Shown piece by piece: positions 36,332-45,529 of a stretch of DNA of 64,000 bases (its first letter is position 1; each line of letters starts with the position of its first letter). Both the position numbers and the translations under genes were made by a program. This DNA is from Hermatobates lingyangjiaoensis. Its lineage: Eukaryota; Arthropoda; Insecta; Hemiptera; Hermatobatidae. Under the pieces are notes generated by a model. The model did not search any database, had not been told where the DNA came from, and was given only the letters and a program-made list of their open reading frames with translations. The stretch covers positions 620,001 through 684,000 of the forward strand of contig JAPFBL010000104.1 in NCBI GenBank assembly GCA_026182355.1, written 5' to 3'.

Positions 36332-36568
36332 GTGATTAACTGGAATGAAGCAAATGATTTAATATTTGTGTCTGCGGAAAGAAGAAGAAATATTGTGGAA
36401 AGTGCACTGATAAAGAACTTTTATAAGAAATTAATTAACAATAGCCTAGGACTTTATAAATTGGATGAAGTTTTGATTAGTGGAATAATTAAACAGATGA
36501 AGACTTCTTCATCATTAAACACATTCAGGGTTACCAACAATTCTAGAGCCTTCAATCAACCGGGCTAA
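36332..36568 (+). pseudogene. Penelope-like element, C-terminal fragment
   Basis: The open frame reads INWNEANDLIF, RRRNIVESALIKNFYKK, GLYKLDEVLISGIIKQMK and ends with a stop at 36566-36568. This matches the extreme C-terminus of PLE proteins after the GIY-YIG domain, where a W..A, R...ESALI and LD..IS..I series is characteristic. The GIY-YIG and RT domains are missing, so this is a 5'-truncated copy, which is common for target-primed retroelements. It is followed within 35 bases by a hammerhead-like core. Confidence 0.7.
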
Positions 36569-36601
36569 CAAGTATTTATTATTTTTTAATTCACTTGCTC
36601 C

Positions 36602-36634
36602 CTGATGATGTGTTATGATAAGGTGTTGACGAAA
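36602..36634 (+). ncRNA. hammerhead-like boxes downstream of PLE ORF
   Basis: CTGATGA at 36602-36608 and GAAA at 36631-36634 are separated by 22 bases. The boxes are intact but stem II pairing is poor (TGTGTTA against TGTTGAC), so this copy may be inactive. Its position just after a PLE stop codon fits the family. Confidence 0.4.
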
Positions 36635-36744
36635 GACCTTAGAGCATTGTTTCCAAATTAGTTTCATTGTGGTAAATTAATACACACATATATATATGTA
36701 TATAACCAATTAAATGAAATGATTAATAAACTACATTACCATGA

Positions 36745-36990
36745 AGAAAACACAGAAAAGAAAGAGAAACTCACTACTATATTTCGATGGCCTCGTCATC
36801 AGAAGGTTCGTCGTCACAGGCAGACCACGACTGGCCGGTATTTTGAAGAAAGACTCAAACAGTTTAGCCAACTTACGGAGGGATGGGAGGAAAGGATAGG
36901 TAAAGAAATAAGAGCAAAATAAATTCTAACAAGTGAAAATAAAAACTATTAATACGAGTAAAAAATCCAAAACAAAAATAAAAATAAGTA
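36745..36990. repeat. PLE inverted terminal arm, left
   Basis: Bases about 36807-36990 are the reverse complement of about 37688-37877, with scattered changes (matching words include CACAGGCAGACCACGACTG, AGAAAGACTCAAACAG, GGAAAGGATAGGTAAAGAAA). The outer part (36782-36802) carries CTGATGA...GAAA on the minus strand. The arrangement is that of PLE pseudo-LTRs in inverted orientation. Confidence 0.75.
36782..36802 (-). ncRNA. hammerhead-like core
   Basis: The minus strand reads CTGATGA, CGAGGCCATC, GAAA. Stem II is only two to three pairs (CGA/TCG) with a five-base loop. Both catalytic boxes are intact. Confidence 0.4.
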
Positions 36991-37146
36991 TTTTTTAGTG
37001 TAGAACAAGGACCAATTTGAGGAGGTTTTAAAAGCCCTGTGAATAAGCGCTTTTACCGTTCCGTCTTTGTAGCGATTTGGGCATTCACTTTGAGCGTTCA
37101 AATGGATTCCCATGTTTGAGGGTTTAACATAAACTGATGTTAGATA

Positions 37147-37385
37147 TTGCTAACAGATCATTCCCAAAATATACATAGCCTCAAACTGAGCAGAGAAGAA
37201 TTATATATCAACATAGAAATGTTATACCAAGAAAAATACCATAATAGACTGCAAATTTTCGAAGCCTTGTGTATAAAAGAACATAAACCCAACCTCAACA
37301 ACCAGAGAACGAGTTTCAGCAGAATTTTAAAGCTCCATGCAGGAAACCAACAAAAAAACAACCCTGATTCAGAGACAGCCTCATA
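37147..37385 (+). pseudogene. Penelope-like element, GIY-YIG C-terminal fragment
   Basis: The frame contains KYHNRLQIFEALCIKEHKP followed by NLNNQ. This is the conserved C-terminal block of PLE GIY-YIG proteins (typically R..I.EALFIK...P.LN.Q), ending with TAG. It lies between the inverted arms at 36745-36990 and 37688-37890, so those arms and this fragment form one degenerate PLE copy of about 1.1 kb. No RT domain is present between the arms. Confidence 0.65.
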
Positions 37386-37687
37386 GTGATCTAGTGAATT
37401 TAATTAACCAGGTGAATCGAACTGGAAAACCTGGAGTTTTGGAGCCTCCGTGATGGTGTAACCTCCTTTATCATTATGAAATTCAAGAATAAATCATTCG
37501 GAGAGTTAGTGTTCAGTTTACCTGAAGTGTGGAAATTCAAGTTCAGAAAACTTGAGAAATTAAATAGAAAAAGAACGAAAATGAAAATTGGAATACTTTT
37601 TAATAGAACATCTATATATATATATTAAATACAGGAGTCTAACATCAATCGTTCATTATTCCTTTTATTTAGTTTAATTTATATTTT

Positions 37688-37890
37688 GTTTACTTACTTA
37701 GTTTTATTTTTGTTTGTATTTTTTACTCGTGTTAATAGTTTTTGTTTTTACTTGTTATAATTTATTTTTCTCTTATTTCTTTACCTATCCTTTCCTCCTA
37801 TTCCTCCGTAAGTTGGCTACACTGTTTGAGTCTTTCTTCAAGATACCGGTCAGTCGTGGTCTGCCTGTGGAGCGACTCGTTTTGAACCTT
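37688..37890. repeat. PLE inverted terminal arm, right
   Basis: Reverse complement of 36807-36990. Identity ends at the CCTGTG near 37868; beyond it the sequence diverges and the hammerhead-like boxes are lost (GTGGAGCGACTCG). Confidence 0.75.
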
Positions 37891-38234
37891 ATATATATAT
37901 TTGATTCTAAACTATTTTTTTTAATCTTAACTATAAAATTGAAACTGTAATCCAAACTGGGCACACCCAATTTCAAAATCGAAGAAAAGTTATACACAGA
38001 CTAATGAAGTACACAAAATCAAGTTTTCAGAAAATCTAACTTTAGGAGAAAAGAGAGAGGGAGACCAAGCAGAATGGAGGGGGGGGGGATTCAAGGATTG
38101 ATAATATAACTAATAACAAGAATTAATAATAAATAAAAATATATAAATAAAAAAAGTATATTAATAAAAAAAAATAAGTAAGCAAACAAAAGATTAAATA
38201 AGAGGGAAAAATAAATAAAAAGAACAATTAATGA

Positions 38235-38400
38235 TTGAGGTTAAGCATGGAAGCTGATTTACTTCCCAGGAGACTAATAAGTGCTTTCCTAATGCTCTCA
38301 AAGAGACATTAATGGCAGTGCTGTTCTCGAGAGTTGGCAATAACAGCAAACCGTTTTAATTGCCATGACCAATACATGAGTAAAAGCGGACTAACATTGA
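38235..38400. promoter_or_regulatory. candidate conserved non-coding island
   Basis: A balanced-composition segment with CTAATGCTCTC, ACATTAATGGCAG and TTTTAATTGCCATG in AT-rich flanks. It has no coding frame. Assigned on composition and homeodomain-type cores only. Confidence 0.28.
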
Positions 38401-38965
38401 GTAAAAAGAAAAGATAAAATATCTTTTAGTACGTTTAATTTTAAACCAGTATAAATCTCACGGTCGTGTTTTCAATCTGTCAAGTTTGTGTTAAGTTGAG
38501 AAACTCACATGTGTTCGATTTGTCAGTTTTTATCAAGATTCTCTCAGCTTTTGCTATTTCTATACTCCACCATAAAGAAACTGTTGTTCCAAATATAAAT
38601 CATAGCAAATTCATTGTTTTGTAATGTGTTATAAGTATTTTAGAACTATCTAAGATATTTCCTGACTAAAATCCATTTACACTTAGAGCATGGTATATAA
38701 TAAAAGTAATAAGAAACAAATAATACTTTAAAAAAATAAAATATGAGATAATGCAATAGCACAATCAAAATAGTATTAATGGTACACATATGGTAAATAA
38801 TTAATCAAATATTATCAATAATTAATAAAAAAATGATACATTAGAAGGATTTTTAATACGTTTTTAATAAAACATAAATTAGACAAACTAAAATAATATT
38901 TTAGAACTAAATAAATTTAAATAAAACAATTTATAATAAGAGGAAACATATAAGAATAACATTGT

Positions 38966-40463
38966 TTAAGAGTAGAAATTACTAAGGGAAATTTTGGAAA
39001 ATAGGGACAACTAAAACACTAAATATCTGTTTTCAGTAAAATTAAAGTAAGATTTTCTTTGAATGAAAACTTTGAGAGAAAACATTTTTATACATACTGA
39101 GCCTTGAAAACGATTACTAGGTGATTTTTTGGTGATGTGTATGGTGGTATTGAAATAAAATATTCTATTTTCCTTGTGATGTGTTATGGTGATAAAAATA
39201 TATCATTACTACAATAAAAAGATTTCACATACACACGTGAAATAACAATCAATGATCAAACCACAATATGAAAATGGGAAAACAAGACTAAGATCTTTCA
39301 ACCGTAACAAGCGGTCTTTGTCAAAGTCAAAAACCCAACTGAAACACAAGATCCAGAAATATATTATTACTATAATATATAATATTACTCTAGATAAGAG
39401 TGGATAGTATAAAGAAAAATGCATTAAACTTGTAATATTGAAAAGGAAATTTATATGTCTCCACTGACCGTAATTATGCTGTTCAATACCTTCTGTATTC
39501 TTGCATTTCCATTCAATTAATGTAAAATCTAATTTAAAACACATACATTGAACTAAATTTTTCAAGAACACATTTGAATTCATTTCAAGCTGCTAGAAAT
39601 AAAACTGAAGCTCTAATATAGACACGAGTTTAAAAGTGAATATTACTTGAAAAAATTGAGAAGTATGATTGGTTGAAATGATCATTCGATAGAATAGACA
39701 TGTGCATTATATATCGTTGGCGGGAAATGAAGGGACTAATTCTCCGTAAATATTTATTTACATACTAAATGAAGACCTATGAAGCTGAATTTGAATTCCA
39801 TTCAACTTTTTTAAAAATGTTTAGTCCAATTTATACTTTCATAAGAGTAACTTTACTGGCATTATTATAAACTCCATATTATAAGGTTTTTTTTTCATTT
39901 ATTACAAATGATCATAATAGTGTCAAATATCAATTTTAACATAAGTCGTATTAAGACTGTTTTAATACGACATAAAGTATTTAAAAAAGTAATAAAACAT
40001 CTACAATAGTTATTCGTCGTTATGTCACAGTTTGTTTAATTGCAACTGACTCAATCTTGTTTGATTTAATTGAGAATATTATTACTATTATGTGTAAGAC
40101 AGATTTATAATAATGGAATATATAAAATTTAAACTAGGCCAAGATCAGTTGACAACAATATAATTATCCTGAACTAAACCTTAAATAAAATAGAACCGGG
40201 AGATAAAATCATTTCAAGCGTCAGAGCAAATAAAAACTTTAGTCCCCCAAAAATATTTTATTTTAATAACCTAATATTTTTGATCTAATATTGATATACA
40301 AAATTGACGTTTTCAAGGCTCAGTGAATTTGACAATTAAATCAAAATGTTTTCTCTCAAAGTTTTCATTCAAAGGAAATCTTTTAATATTACTGAAAACA
40401 GATATTTAGTGTTTTAGTTGTCCCTATTTTCCAAAATTTCCCTTAGTAATTTCTACTCTTAAG
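38966..40463. mobile_element. 1.5 kb element with ~150-base terminal inverted repeats
   Basis: The left end (38966-39112) and the right end (40304-40463, reverse complement) match over about 150 bases. Shared words in order are TTAAGAGTAGAAATTACTAA, GGGAAATTTTGGAAAATAGG, ACTAAATATCTG, AACTTTGAGAGAAAACATTTT and TGAGCCTTGAAAACG. Both ends begin at TTAA, which could be a target-site duplication. No transposase is encoded. It is MITE-like or a fold-back element. A TGATCAAACCACAAT-family repeat sits inside it. Confidence 0.7.
39236..39345 (-). repeat. TGATCAAACCACAAT-family repeat with hammerhead-like motif
   Basis: On the minus strand there is TTTGACAAAGACCGC, TTGTTACGGTT, GAAA (39296-39299), then GATCTTAGTC and the family tail ending TTGATCATTGATTG. 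The GACCGC/ACGGTT pairing gives a short stem II. The first box is degenerate, unlike the relative at 48319-48345 with an intact CTGACGA. Confidence 0.5.
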
Positions 40464-40469
40464 TATTAA

Positions 40470-41200
40470 GATATAATGTATTGATTTAATAACCTTGTTT
40501 AACTATTTGAAATCTATGAATACCTTTAAATATTTACCTAGTACCTTAAATTAAACAGTGCACCTATAACAAGGATACTAAAAAAAATCGTATGAAATAT
40601 GCGGAGGTAAATGAGTTGTGAAAAAAAAGTATTTAAAATTCAACAAGAGATAAGGGCGAAAAGGTTAAAAACAATTAAATGTGCAAACGGCCCGGAACTA
40701 ATGATAACTATATCCCAGAATGGATTAACATTTTACACAGTGATATTGTTCGTTTCATAACTGTATCTAATTTGAACACTCCACTAATAACGTTTAAGTT
40801 ATTTTGACTCTTAAATTCATGTAATGAATAATTGTTATCAAATCTTAGGAGTACTATCTGGTATGCACCATATATTTACTACTGTTAAATGTGTAAACAA
40901 TTTAACAGTAAATAATTAAACATATATATATCTGTCATACTGTCATTATATATCTGTTAAAATAAAAAAATATTTGCTTCAACTCTTCATTTATGTTGAA
41001 AAGTTTTTATCTTTACACTTAATTTTAATAACATATTAATTAAACCAATGTATGCTTTTGAAAGCTTATTAATTAGTCTATACCTTTTTTTGAGATATCT
41101 TGGTCTTAAATTTCGTCTTGTTCCGTATTACTGATTGCTTTGTTTTGTGATTTTGTTCCTTCACTTCAAATTATATATCAGTTATTAAAATAAATTAAAA
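40470..41200. other. AT-rich non-coding stretch
   Basis: No gene or repeat family recognised. Confidence 0.5.
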
Positions 41201-41214
41201 TGCTAGTATACAGT

Positions 41215-41400
41215 GACTGAAGTGAAAGGGCTCTGATAGTGGTTTGTTTGGGTGGTTGAGACTGGTCAAGTGCTGGCGGAAGGGACATACAGTATATTGT
41301 CAGGAAGGGCTTTTCCAGTAAAGAGTTTCGTGAGCGGAACCCTTTATTTCGCATTGTCCTTTTGTCATTCCCTTATCGATAACAATGGAACAAATTTATG
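41215..41400. promoter_or_regulatory. candidate conserved non-coding island
   Basis: A G-rich segment with GGTTTGTTTGGGTGG and CCTTATCGATAAC (GATA and DRE-like ATCGATA words). There is no coding frame. Assigned by composition only. Confidence 0.25.
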
Positions 41401-41609
41401 TTTGTTTTCAAAATAGGGCTGTTCTTTCATTTTTTTTGTTGTTTTGTTTTGTCTTTTACTTTTATTTATAACTGGCAAGGGTGAAAAGATTTAAGTATAA
41501 TTTTATGCAAAAGGCAATTGAATTTATTAACAAGGTTTATTGGAGTGGTGGTTGTTTTTCTTTCCTACCTGAATCAAATGGAGGTAAATTCTTTGTTAAC
41601 TGAAAGGAC

Positions 41610-41830
41610 TACTAGCGATAAGTGTGTGGGCCGAGTGTGTTATCTGGAGGCTTTACGAGCGAGCGTGCCTGCCTTTCAGGCCTCCAGGGACTATAACTCC
41701 CTGCTTCGCAGTGGTTACACATTCGCGTCTCTATCTTCTATTACGTCTTCTATGCCAAAAGTCTGTTAGAATTTTAAACGAATCTCAGTCGTTTGTCCCC
41801 ATTGCTCGGAGATAGTTGTAAGAACAAGTA
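41610..41830. other. GC-rich segment of unknown nature
   Basis: Overlapping open frames (41518-41769 and 41624-41815) cross this segment. They contain GRVCYLEALRASVPAFQAS and similar text without a recognised family. TCTGGAGGCTTTACGAGCG is notable for its GC content. It could be a small repeat or a regulatory island. Confidence 0.3.
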
Positions 41831-42094
41831 CACTTACATATGCTAATATGTACAACCAGAAGATAATCCTTTAAAAAGGGTCTTTTTAAGCTATTAAGTA
41901 CCAATTTTTTTTCTTAAAATTTTGTATAAAATTTATTTATTATGATCCATTATTGTCAGATTATATGATAGTACCTCCAAAAATTTTTTAAAAACCAAAT
42001 GGTCAAATATTTCCTTTTTTTTTTAATGAAGTCCCAATTGGGGATTAAGGGACTATAGAGTAGAACCAACACATGAGACCAGTCATCTTTCGTT

Positions 42095-42535
42095 TTGGCT
42101 AACCATTTGCCCTCGGGAGCAAAACTGTGCGGACGTCGAGGTTGCCTCATCTGTCCGATTATCAACCCCAAACCACACTTCACAGCTCCATCCCATAACA
42201 CACACCATCCTGTTCCGATTGACTGCTCGTGTACCTCCAAGAACTGTGTGTACCACTTGGAGTGTACCAAGTGTGATTCGTTCTACGTAGCCCAAGCATC
42301 TACCAAGCTTAGTCTCCGTATGAACAACTACAGAGCTTCAGTTAACAACAATTCCCATCTTCCCATCGCCATACATGCCAATAGCCACAGACTTCCATTC
42401 AACGAGTGCTACAGGTTACAGATTCTACGACAAATCACCTCTGACCGCAAAAATCTCACTCTCCGAGCCTCCGAAGAAGCCCATATTTGGTTGCTCAATG
42501 CGCGTAGTGCACCTGGCCTTAATCTTAAGAGATAA
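42095..42535 (+). pseudogene. Penelope-like element, zinc-finger and GIY-YIG end
   Basis: The frame runs LCGRRGCLICPIINPKPHF, then NCVYHLECTKCDSFYVAQAS, LSLRMNNYRASVNNN, HLPIAIHANSH and LRASEEAHIWLLNARSAP before TAA at 42533. The C...C..CP knuckle followed by VYHLEC..C...YV is the arrangement of PLE proteins of the type with a zinc knuckle before GIY-YIG. The G of the YVG motif is replaced by A, and upstream frames are interrupted (TGA at 42074). Preceding sequence (41940-42090) looks like more decayed PLE. The endonuclease is probably inactive. A hammerhead-like core follows about 320 bases downstream. Confidence 0.8.
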
Positions 42536-42764
42536 TGCTTCATTTTATTAGTTTCTTGTCTGTGCATCTAGTTTTTATGCTTGTATTTTAAGTCTTATTT
42601 TCTATTTTTTATTAAAGCTTAGTCCATAAATTTTAATTTTTATTTATATATCATTTCTTCTGTTCATCCCTCAGTTTTTATTATTTTATTTGTTTTTGTG
42701 TTTATTGTTATTTTTCATATTCCTATTTTAATTTAATATTAAATTGATTCTTGTCTACCTTATT

Positions 42765-42960
42765 CTCTGTGACCGGGCGCGTATGTTGGAGACATTGTTG
42801 GTCTCCAACCATCTCTGTACCAGTGCGCTTGGTTTCCCTTTCTTATCTCTCCTGAAGACGGTTCAACCAAAAAAAAGAGACTGTAAGTGTGTTTTTTTTT
42901 AATTTCTCTACGTTTCTTTATGTACATTGAACTGTATTTGTCCATTTCGGATCGCATTTT
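42765..42960 (+). repeat. PLE-type terminal repeat with hammerhead-like motif
   Basis: TTGGTCTCCAACCATCTCTG, CAGTGCGCTTGG, TCTCTCCTGAAGACGGTTCAA and GAGACTGTAAGTGTG are shared with the repeat at 49790-49985. CTGAAGA is at 42852-42858 and GGTT-CA-ACC forms stem II. The GAAA box has become AAAA. Confidence 0.6.
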
Positions 42961-43035
42961 CATCAAAAAAGTATATATATATATTATATATATATATATA
43001 TATAGCAGTAGGGAAACACACTTACAGACTCAAAT

Positions 43036-43056
43036 TTTCGGGTAATCCGTCTTCAG
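43036..43056 (-). ncRNA. hammerhead-like core
   Basis: Minus strand CTGAAGA, CGGATTACCC, GAAA, with a short stem II. Helices I and III not verified. Confidence 0.5.
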
Positions 43057-43169
43057 GAGAAAAGAGAATGGGAGACCAAGCACGTTGTAGACGCAACGGC
43101 AAGTAACCCGTCAACGGGGTTAATTGCCGTTGCGTCTACAACGTGCTTGGTCTCCCATTCTCTTTTCTC

Positions 43170-43190
43170 CTGAAGACGGATTACCCGAAA
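43170..43190 (+). ncRNA. hammerhead-like core
   Basis: Plus-strand mirror of 43036-43056: CTGAAGA, CGGATTACCC, GAAA. Helices I and III not verified. Confidence 0.5.
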
Positions 43191-43259
43191 ATTTGAATCT
43201 GTAAGTGTGTTTCCCTACTTTGTGTGTTGCTCTTTGTTAATCTCGAACTCGTATATATA

Positions 43260-43289
<30 letters not shown>

Positions 43290-43291
<2 letters not shown>

Positions 43292-43419
43292 GAGTTGCCT
43301 TCAATGGTGCTCCTGAACTCACGTACCTTTTCTTCTTCCCTTCTACTCTCCTCCTGATGAAGAGAAGTTCAGTTCGAAATATTGATCCAGTAAGTTTTCT
43401 CGTTTCTTGTATGTGTTGC

Positions 43420-43424
<5 letters not shown>
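43290..43424 (+). repeat. PLE-type terminal repeat, copy A
   Basis: Runs GAGTTGCCTTCAATGGTGC to GTATGTGTTGCCTTTT. CTGATGA is at 43354-43360 and GAAA at 43376-43379, with a GAA/TTC stem between. A related copy lies at 43728-43860 and a diverged one at 17345-17510. Confidence 0.8.

Positions 43425-43465
<41 letters not shown>
43424..43465. repeat. (TA)n microsatellite
   Basis: An uninterrupted TA run joining two hammerhead repeats. Similar runs occur at 42970-43004, 43252-43290, 43718-43728, 43860-43906, 44014-44036, 45494-45526, 47133-47157 and elsewhere in the array. Confidence 0.95.
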
Positions 43466-43468
<3 letters not shown>

Positions 43469-43470
43469 CA

Positions 43471-43680
43471 GTAGGGAAAACACTTACAGACTCAAATTTT
43501 CGGGTAATCCGTCTTCAGGAGAAAAGAGAATGGGAGACCAAGCACGTTGTAGACGCAACGGCAAGTAACCCCGTTGACGGGTTACTTGCCGTTGCGTCTA
43601 CAGACGTGCTGGTCTCCCATTCTCTTTTCTCCTGAAGACGGATTACCCGAAAATTTGAGTCTGTAAGTGTGTTTCCCTAC
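43471..43680. repeat. palindromic hammerhead repeat, copy B
   Basis: Second copy of the palindrome at 43008-43218. Its core boxes are at 43498-43501 and 43512-43518 (minus) and at 43632-43638 and 43649-43652 (plus). The centre reads TAACCCCGTTGACGGGTTA, the reverse complement of the centre in copy A, so the two copies are inverted relative to each other or one centre has flipped. Confidence 0.9.
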
Positions 43681-43727
43681 TTTGTGTGTTGCTCTTTGTT
43701 AATCTCGAACTCGTGTATATATATATA

Positions 43728-43855
43728 TGAGTTGCCTTACAATGGTGCTCCTGAACTCACGTACCTTTTCTTCTTCCCTTCTACTCTCCTCCTGATGAAG
43801 AAGTTCAGTTCGAAATATTGATCCAGTAAGTTTTCTCGTTTCTTGTATGTGTTGC

Positions 43856-43860
<5 letters not shown>
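43728..43860 (+). repeat. PLE-type terminal repeat, copy B
   Basis: Near-identical to 43290-43424. CTGATGA is at 43792-43798 and GAAA at 43812-43815. Together with the preceding palindrome it makes a ~450-base unit present twice in tandem (from 43008 and from 43471). Confidence 0.85.
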
Positions 43861-43905
<45 letters not shown>

Positions 43906-43908
<3 letters not shown>

Positions 43909-44013
43909 CACATAAACTGAAACACAACAAAGACTCACTTTTCAATATTTCGACCGTAATGGTAGTCGTCCTCAGGAGAAGAAGTGAATTGACGGAGGGA
44001 CGACAGTCAACTC
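43906..44013 (-). repeat. hammerhead-bearing repeat
   Basis: The minus strand carries CTGAGGA (43969-43975), a CGAC/GTCG-closed loop containing CCATTACG, and GAAA (43948-43951), followed by TATTGAAAAGTGAGTC. A diverged copy lies at 45395-45500. Confidence 0.65.
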
Positions 44014-44037
44014 AATATATATATATATATATATATA

Positions 44038-45131
44038 GCCCGTAATTATTTATAATATTATGGCATCTCTTTATTCTAAAAAATACATTGGACAAATAAA
44101 TATTAAGTTAAGAGACCATAATATAGACTTCGATGTTTAATTACAGAAAGTCATACCAATATTTTGATAATTTTAACTTTTAATCTTAACTTTTTTCCAA
44201 TGTATAGTTTAGAATGAAAAGATTTTAACAATGTTTTAAATACTATCTTCTATAAGCTCTGGTAATGGCTTACAATTTTTGGTGAAAGGTCAGCTGATAA
44301 TTCAATGGTATTATTTTTTGCCTAATCCACGAGAACCAATTTAATACTTTGAAAATTCAGTAATCGACCAAGTATGTATATTCATAAATGCAGAATAAAA
44401 AAGGTTTTGATAAAGAGAAAAAAAAAATTCAGTAACCTTCTTATTTCTTACTTTGCTCTCTGATGACATAAAGTGATATATTAAAACCAATTAATGGTTT
44501 CAAATTGATATAACCATAAAAAGTCAAAATTTCTAAACATCTTGAGAAAACCTTGTGCAGACTAAAGTTTGAGTGAATAAACGGTATTTTGTACTAATAA
44601 GGCACCAAGTGATACATATCCCCACCGCAGCAGTTTATGAAGTCAACCTGTCCCAATAATAGGAGTATTTTTTTTATATGCGTTATGTATCTAAAGGTCA
44701 TTCTTAAATAGTATTCTATAAACCATCATTTAAATAACTCGAAATCACAAATATAATGACCAATTAGAGAATAACTATACATTGTGTTTTCTATTATTAT
44801 TTTATTTAAGTCAAAATAAAATGGAAATGGAGTCAACTAATATTGAAATTTATGCAGTTTCAACTAATTAAAACTTTAGTTTGTTTGACTAATCTTGGTG
44901 AAGCTATTTCTCAAATATGTGATGGGTTAAAATTTTTAAATCTCATCAATCACTTGAAAGCAAACATGACAGTGTGAGGCTGGATGTGTAAGTAAGATTT
45001 ACTGTAATCCCATTGTTTATTACACTGTCATGAAGACAGAGTGGTTACACAGCTTGGTTGACAGACCTTAGCTTCTCTTTCACTTTCATAAGTTATTAGT
45101 TATTCGTTTACTTTTCAAAGATGAAAAGAAA
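44038..45131 (+). repeat. 1.1 kb direct repeat, copy 1
   Basis: From GCCCGTAATTATTTATAAT to AAAGATGAAAAGAAA. About 99 percent identical by eye to 47161-48253, with roughly a dozen substitutions and no indels noticed. The content is ordinary AT-rich non-coding DNA with no gene. Each copy starts right after a TA microsatellite. Confidence 0.95.
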
Positions 45132-45144
45132 TTTTTTTTTTAAT

Positions 45145-45215
45145 TTCGGTGTTGCACCGTTGGTTTCCTTTTTTTCTGAAGAGGTTCACCAAAAAAAAAA
45201 CTAATTTTTTTTTTA
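45145..45215 (+). repeat. degraded hammerhead-type repeat
   Basis: CTGAAGA at 45176-45182 followed by GGTT-CA-CC and an A run, as in the repeat at 42765-42960. The GAAA box is lost. Confidence 0.4.
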
Positions 45216-45230
45216 TTTTTTTATTCTTGT

Positions 45231-45317
45231 TTAAAAAAGTTAGGAATAAATTTGGACTGAAAAGGCATGAGAACCAGGGTATCTATGCCTTTTCAGTCCA
45301 AATTAATTCCTTTTTTA
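45231..45317. repeat. 87-base palindrome
   Basis: TTTGGACTGAAAAGGCAT and its complement ATGCCTTTTCAGTCCAAA flank a 17-base centre, with outer TTAAAAAAG/CTTTTTTAA ends. No hammerhead boxes. Confidence 0.85.
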
Positions 45318-45394
45318 AATTCTCAGCACTTTTTCCTCCAAGATTAATCATTTTTTTTCTTATATATATATATAATATATAAATAAAAAATAAG

Positions 45395-45489
45395 GAACAT
45401 AAACTGAAACACACAAAGACTCACTTTTCAATATTCGACCGTAATGGCGGTCGCTCAGGAGAAAGTGATTGACGAGGACGACAGTAACT

Positions 45490-45500
<11 letters not shown>
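45395..45500 (-). repeat. hammerhead-type repeat, degraded
   Basis: Same family as 43906-44013 (ACATAAACTGAAACACA, AAGACTCACTTTTCAATAT) but with single-base losses in the core (CTGAGCGACC; GTCGAATATTG), so both boxes are damaged. The losses resemble sequencing deletions. Confidence 0.55.
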
Positions 45501-45527
<27 letters not shown>

Positions 45528-45529
45528 CA

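Larger units (their letters stand above)
43008..43218. repeat. palindromic hammerhead repeat, copy A
   Basis: A near-perfect 211-base palindrome running from GTAGGGAAACACACTTAC to GTAAGTGTGTTTCCCTAC. Arms are about 90 bases with a short centre (TAACCCGTCAACGGGGTTA). Both arms carry CTGAAGA (43050-43056 minus; 43170-43176 plus), a GG-ATTA-CC stem II and GAAA (43036-43039 minus; 43187-43190 plus). TA microsatellites flank it on both sides. Confidence 0.9.

Noticed and set aside
39209..39583. 124-codon minus-strand open frame
   Set aside because: Its C-terminal part is translation of a TGATCAAACCACAAT-family repeat and the rest has no family motif. Composition matches AT-rich non-coding DNA.
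38966..40463. Confident piggyBac element
   Set aside because: TTAA borders are suggestive, but the terminal sequence is not piggyBac-like and there is no transposase.
43290..43424. Intact, demonstrably active hammerhead ribozyme
   Set aside because: Only the core boxes and a short stem II are visible. Helix I and helix III could not be confirmed by eye, so the calls are kept as hammerhead-like.
44038..45131. Duplicated gene within the 1.1 kb direct repeat
   Set aside because: Neither copy contains an open frame with protein similarity. It is duplicated non-coding DNA.
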